Below the pieces are notes generated by a model. The model saw only the letters and a list, made by a program, of their open reading frames with translations. It did not search any database and was not told the origin of the DNA. Positions 5,598 through 6,409 of a stretch of DNA of 6,409 nt are shown here, one piece after another. The stretch covers positions 1 through 6,409 of the forward strand of contig CAMWRL010000105.1 in NCBI GenBank assembly GCA_947176685.1, written 5' to 3'. Within the stretch, counting starts at the first letter, position 1. Every line of letters begins with the position of its first letter. The position numbers and the translations under genes are program-made. This stretch comes from an uncultured Ruminococcus sp. (GTDB lineage: Bacteria > Bacillota > Clostridia > Oscillospirales > Ruminococcaceae).

Positions 5598-6409
5598 AGC
5601 GTATTTCAGATATATTACAGACAGCGGAGCAAGAGTCATTGAAATACTCTGTTCAAAGCCGTGCATAGCGGTTTTGCCTGTTCTGAAAGACTTTTCGGTT
5701 ACGCCTGAACCGCCGAATTCTTCGGCATCGGTATTAAAGACGAGCTTGTACCTGCCCTTTTTCGGAACGCCTATTTTATAATCCTGACGACCTACCGGAA
5801 CGAAATTGCAGACAGCAATAATTTCTTCGCCGTTGTCATCGATACGCCGGAAAGCTATAACACTTTGTTTGTTGTCATCGTTGGAAATCCAGCTGAAGCC
5901 GTTCCAGGAATCATCATTCTGCCAGAGGGGAGAATTTTCAGAATAGAATTTATTGAGCTTTTCCGAATATTTAAGCATAGTCTTGTGTTCGCCGGACTTT
6001 ATCAAATCCCATTCAAGCTGAGTCTGATAATTCCATTCGTTTTCCTGAGCGAACTCCTGACCCATAAACAGCAGTTTTTTACCAGGATGAGCCATCATAT
6101 ATGCCAGAAATGCACGGTATGAAGCAAATTTGTGTTCACGTTCGCCGGGCATTTTGTTGAACATTGAGCATTTACCGTAAACAACCTCATCGTGTGAAAT
6201 AGGCAGTACATAGTTTTCGGAAAAAGCATAATAGAATGAAAATGTAAGTTTGTCGTGGTGGAACGAACGGAAAAGCGGGTCAAGCGACATATATTGAAGC
6301 ATATCGTTCATCCAGCCCATGTTCCATTTGAAGTTGAATCCAAGACCGCCGACGTCCGCAGGTTTTGTAACCATAGGCCAAGCGGTAGATTCTTCGGCAA
6401 TCATAAGAG
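5457..6409 (-). CDS. glgB: 1,4-alpha-glucan branching enzyme (C-terminal part; start lies outside window)
   Basis: This GH13 enzyme cuts alpha-1,4-glucan and re-attaches the fragment as an alpha-1,6 branch. Only the last 316 residues are present: the frame is open to the right edge (CTT before the ATG at 6404), so that ATG is internal. The fragment starts in the AEEST block (residues 4-8) that carries the acid/base glutamate. It continues with DVGGLGFNFKWNMGWM (18-33), HHDKLTF (50-56), LPISHDEVVYGK (68-79, Asp73 at the third catalytic position), KKLLFMGQEFAQENEWN (110-126), and the C-terminal all-beta domain ending near SVIYLKYA (263-270). The nucleophile block and the N-terminal domains lie outside the window. 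After the beta domain comes a 46-residue lysine/serine/threonine-rich tail that is not part of the usual GlgB core. It is the first visible gene of glgBCDA; a promoter, if any, lies upstream of the window. Confidence 0.96.
   Translation of the reverse strand, partial: LMIAEESTAWPMVTKPADVGGLGFNFKWNMGWMNDMLQYMSLDPLFRSFHHDKLTFSFYYAFSENYVLPISHDEVVYGKCSMFNKMPGEREHKFASYRAFLAYMMAHPGKKLLFMGQEFAQENEWNYQTQLEWDLIKSGEHKTMLKYSEKLNKFYSENSPLWQNDDSWNGFSWISNDDNKQSVIAFRRIDDNGEEIIAVCNFVPVGRQDYKIGVPKKGRYKLVFNTDAEEFGGSGVTEKSFRTGKTAMHGFEQSISMTLAPLSVIYLKYAPVKKRTPKVSEDEKAETPVKKTRTTKSSGTAKKSETSSKKKSAEAE

Noticed and set aside
5503..5781. Plus-strand open frame opposite the lysine-rich tail of GlgB
   Set aside because: Its sequence is the antisense reading of the Lys/Ser/Thr codons and of the beta domain; nothing suggests it is translated.
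6402..6404. ATG at 6404 as the start of glgB
   Set aside because: The frame is open upstream to the window edge and this Met lies within the conserved LMIAEEST block of the catalytic domain, so it is internal.
1..6409. An undescribed defence, mobile or RNA-based system
   Set aside because: Every stretch is accounted for by core metabolic genes with short gaps; no repeats, integrase, toxin-like gene, array or structured RNA could be supported.

Overview
This window reads as ordinary chromosomal DNA from a low-to-medium GC Firmicute, most likely a gut or rumen member of the Clostridia (Ruminococcus/Oscillospiraceae-like). Three things point that way. The glycogen genes lie in the order glgB-glgC-glgD-glgA, with a separate GlgD subunit, which is the Firmicutes layout. 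GlgC carries the Firmicutes-type TKNVAKPAVP segment. Ribosome binding sites are strong GGAGG-type sequences. The placement comes from protein character and layout only; no search was possible.

All five or six genes are on the minus strand, so transcription runs from high to low coordinates. From 6409 down to 1629 is a glycogen biosynthesis operon: the C-terminal half of glgB (branching enzyme, cut by the window edge), glgC and glgD (catalytic and regulatory-type ADP-glucose pyrophosphorylase subunits) and glgA (glycogen synthase). Gaps are 28, 18 and 14 bases. GlgC/GlgD make ADP-glucose from glucose-1-phosphate and ATP, GlgA polymerises it into alpha-1,4-glucan, and GlgB adds alpha-1,6 branches. 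A clear intrinsic terminator (about 1591-1623) starts five bases after the glgA stop, so no glgP follows in this transcript.

A new transcription unit then begins. A near-consensus promoter (TTGACA, 17 bases, TATAGT with a TG extension) at 1525-1553 drives maf (945-1505), a nucleotide pyrophosphatase of the YhdE/Maf type. It is followed, after 6 bases and with its ribosome binding site inside the end of maf, by a DUF1015-family gene of unknown function that runs off the left edge (1-938). The predicted maf mRNA leader is very short, and a 7-base inverted repeat lies across the promoter spacer and -10.

I looked for an undescribed system and do not see one. The points most worth a second look are the lysine-rich disordered tail on GlgB, the missing KTGGL lysine in GlgA, and the coupled maf-DUF1015 pair with its compact promoter. 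There is no RNA gene, mobile element or CRISPR array that I can support, and no gene-free stretch longer than about 125 bases.
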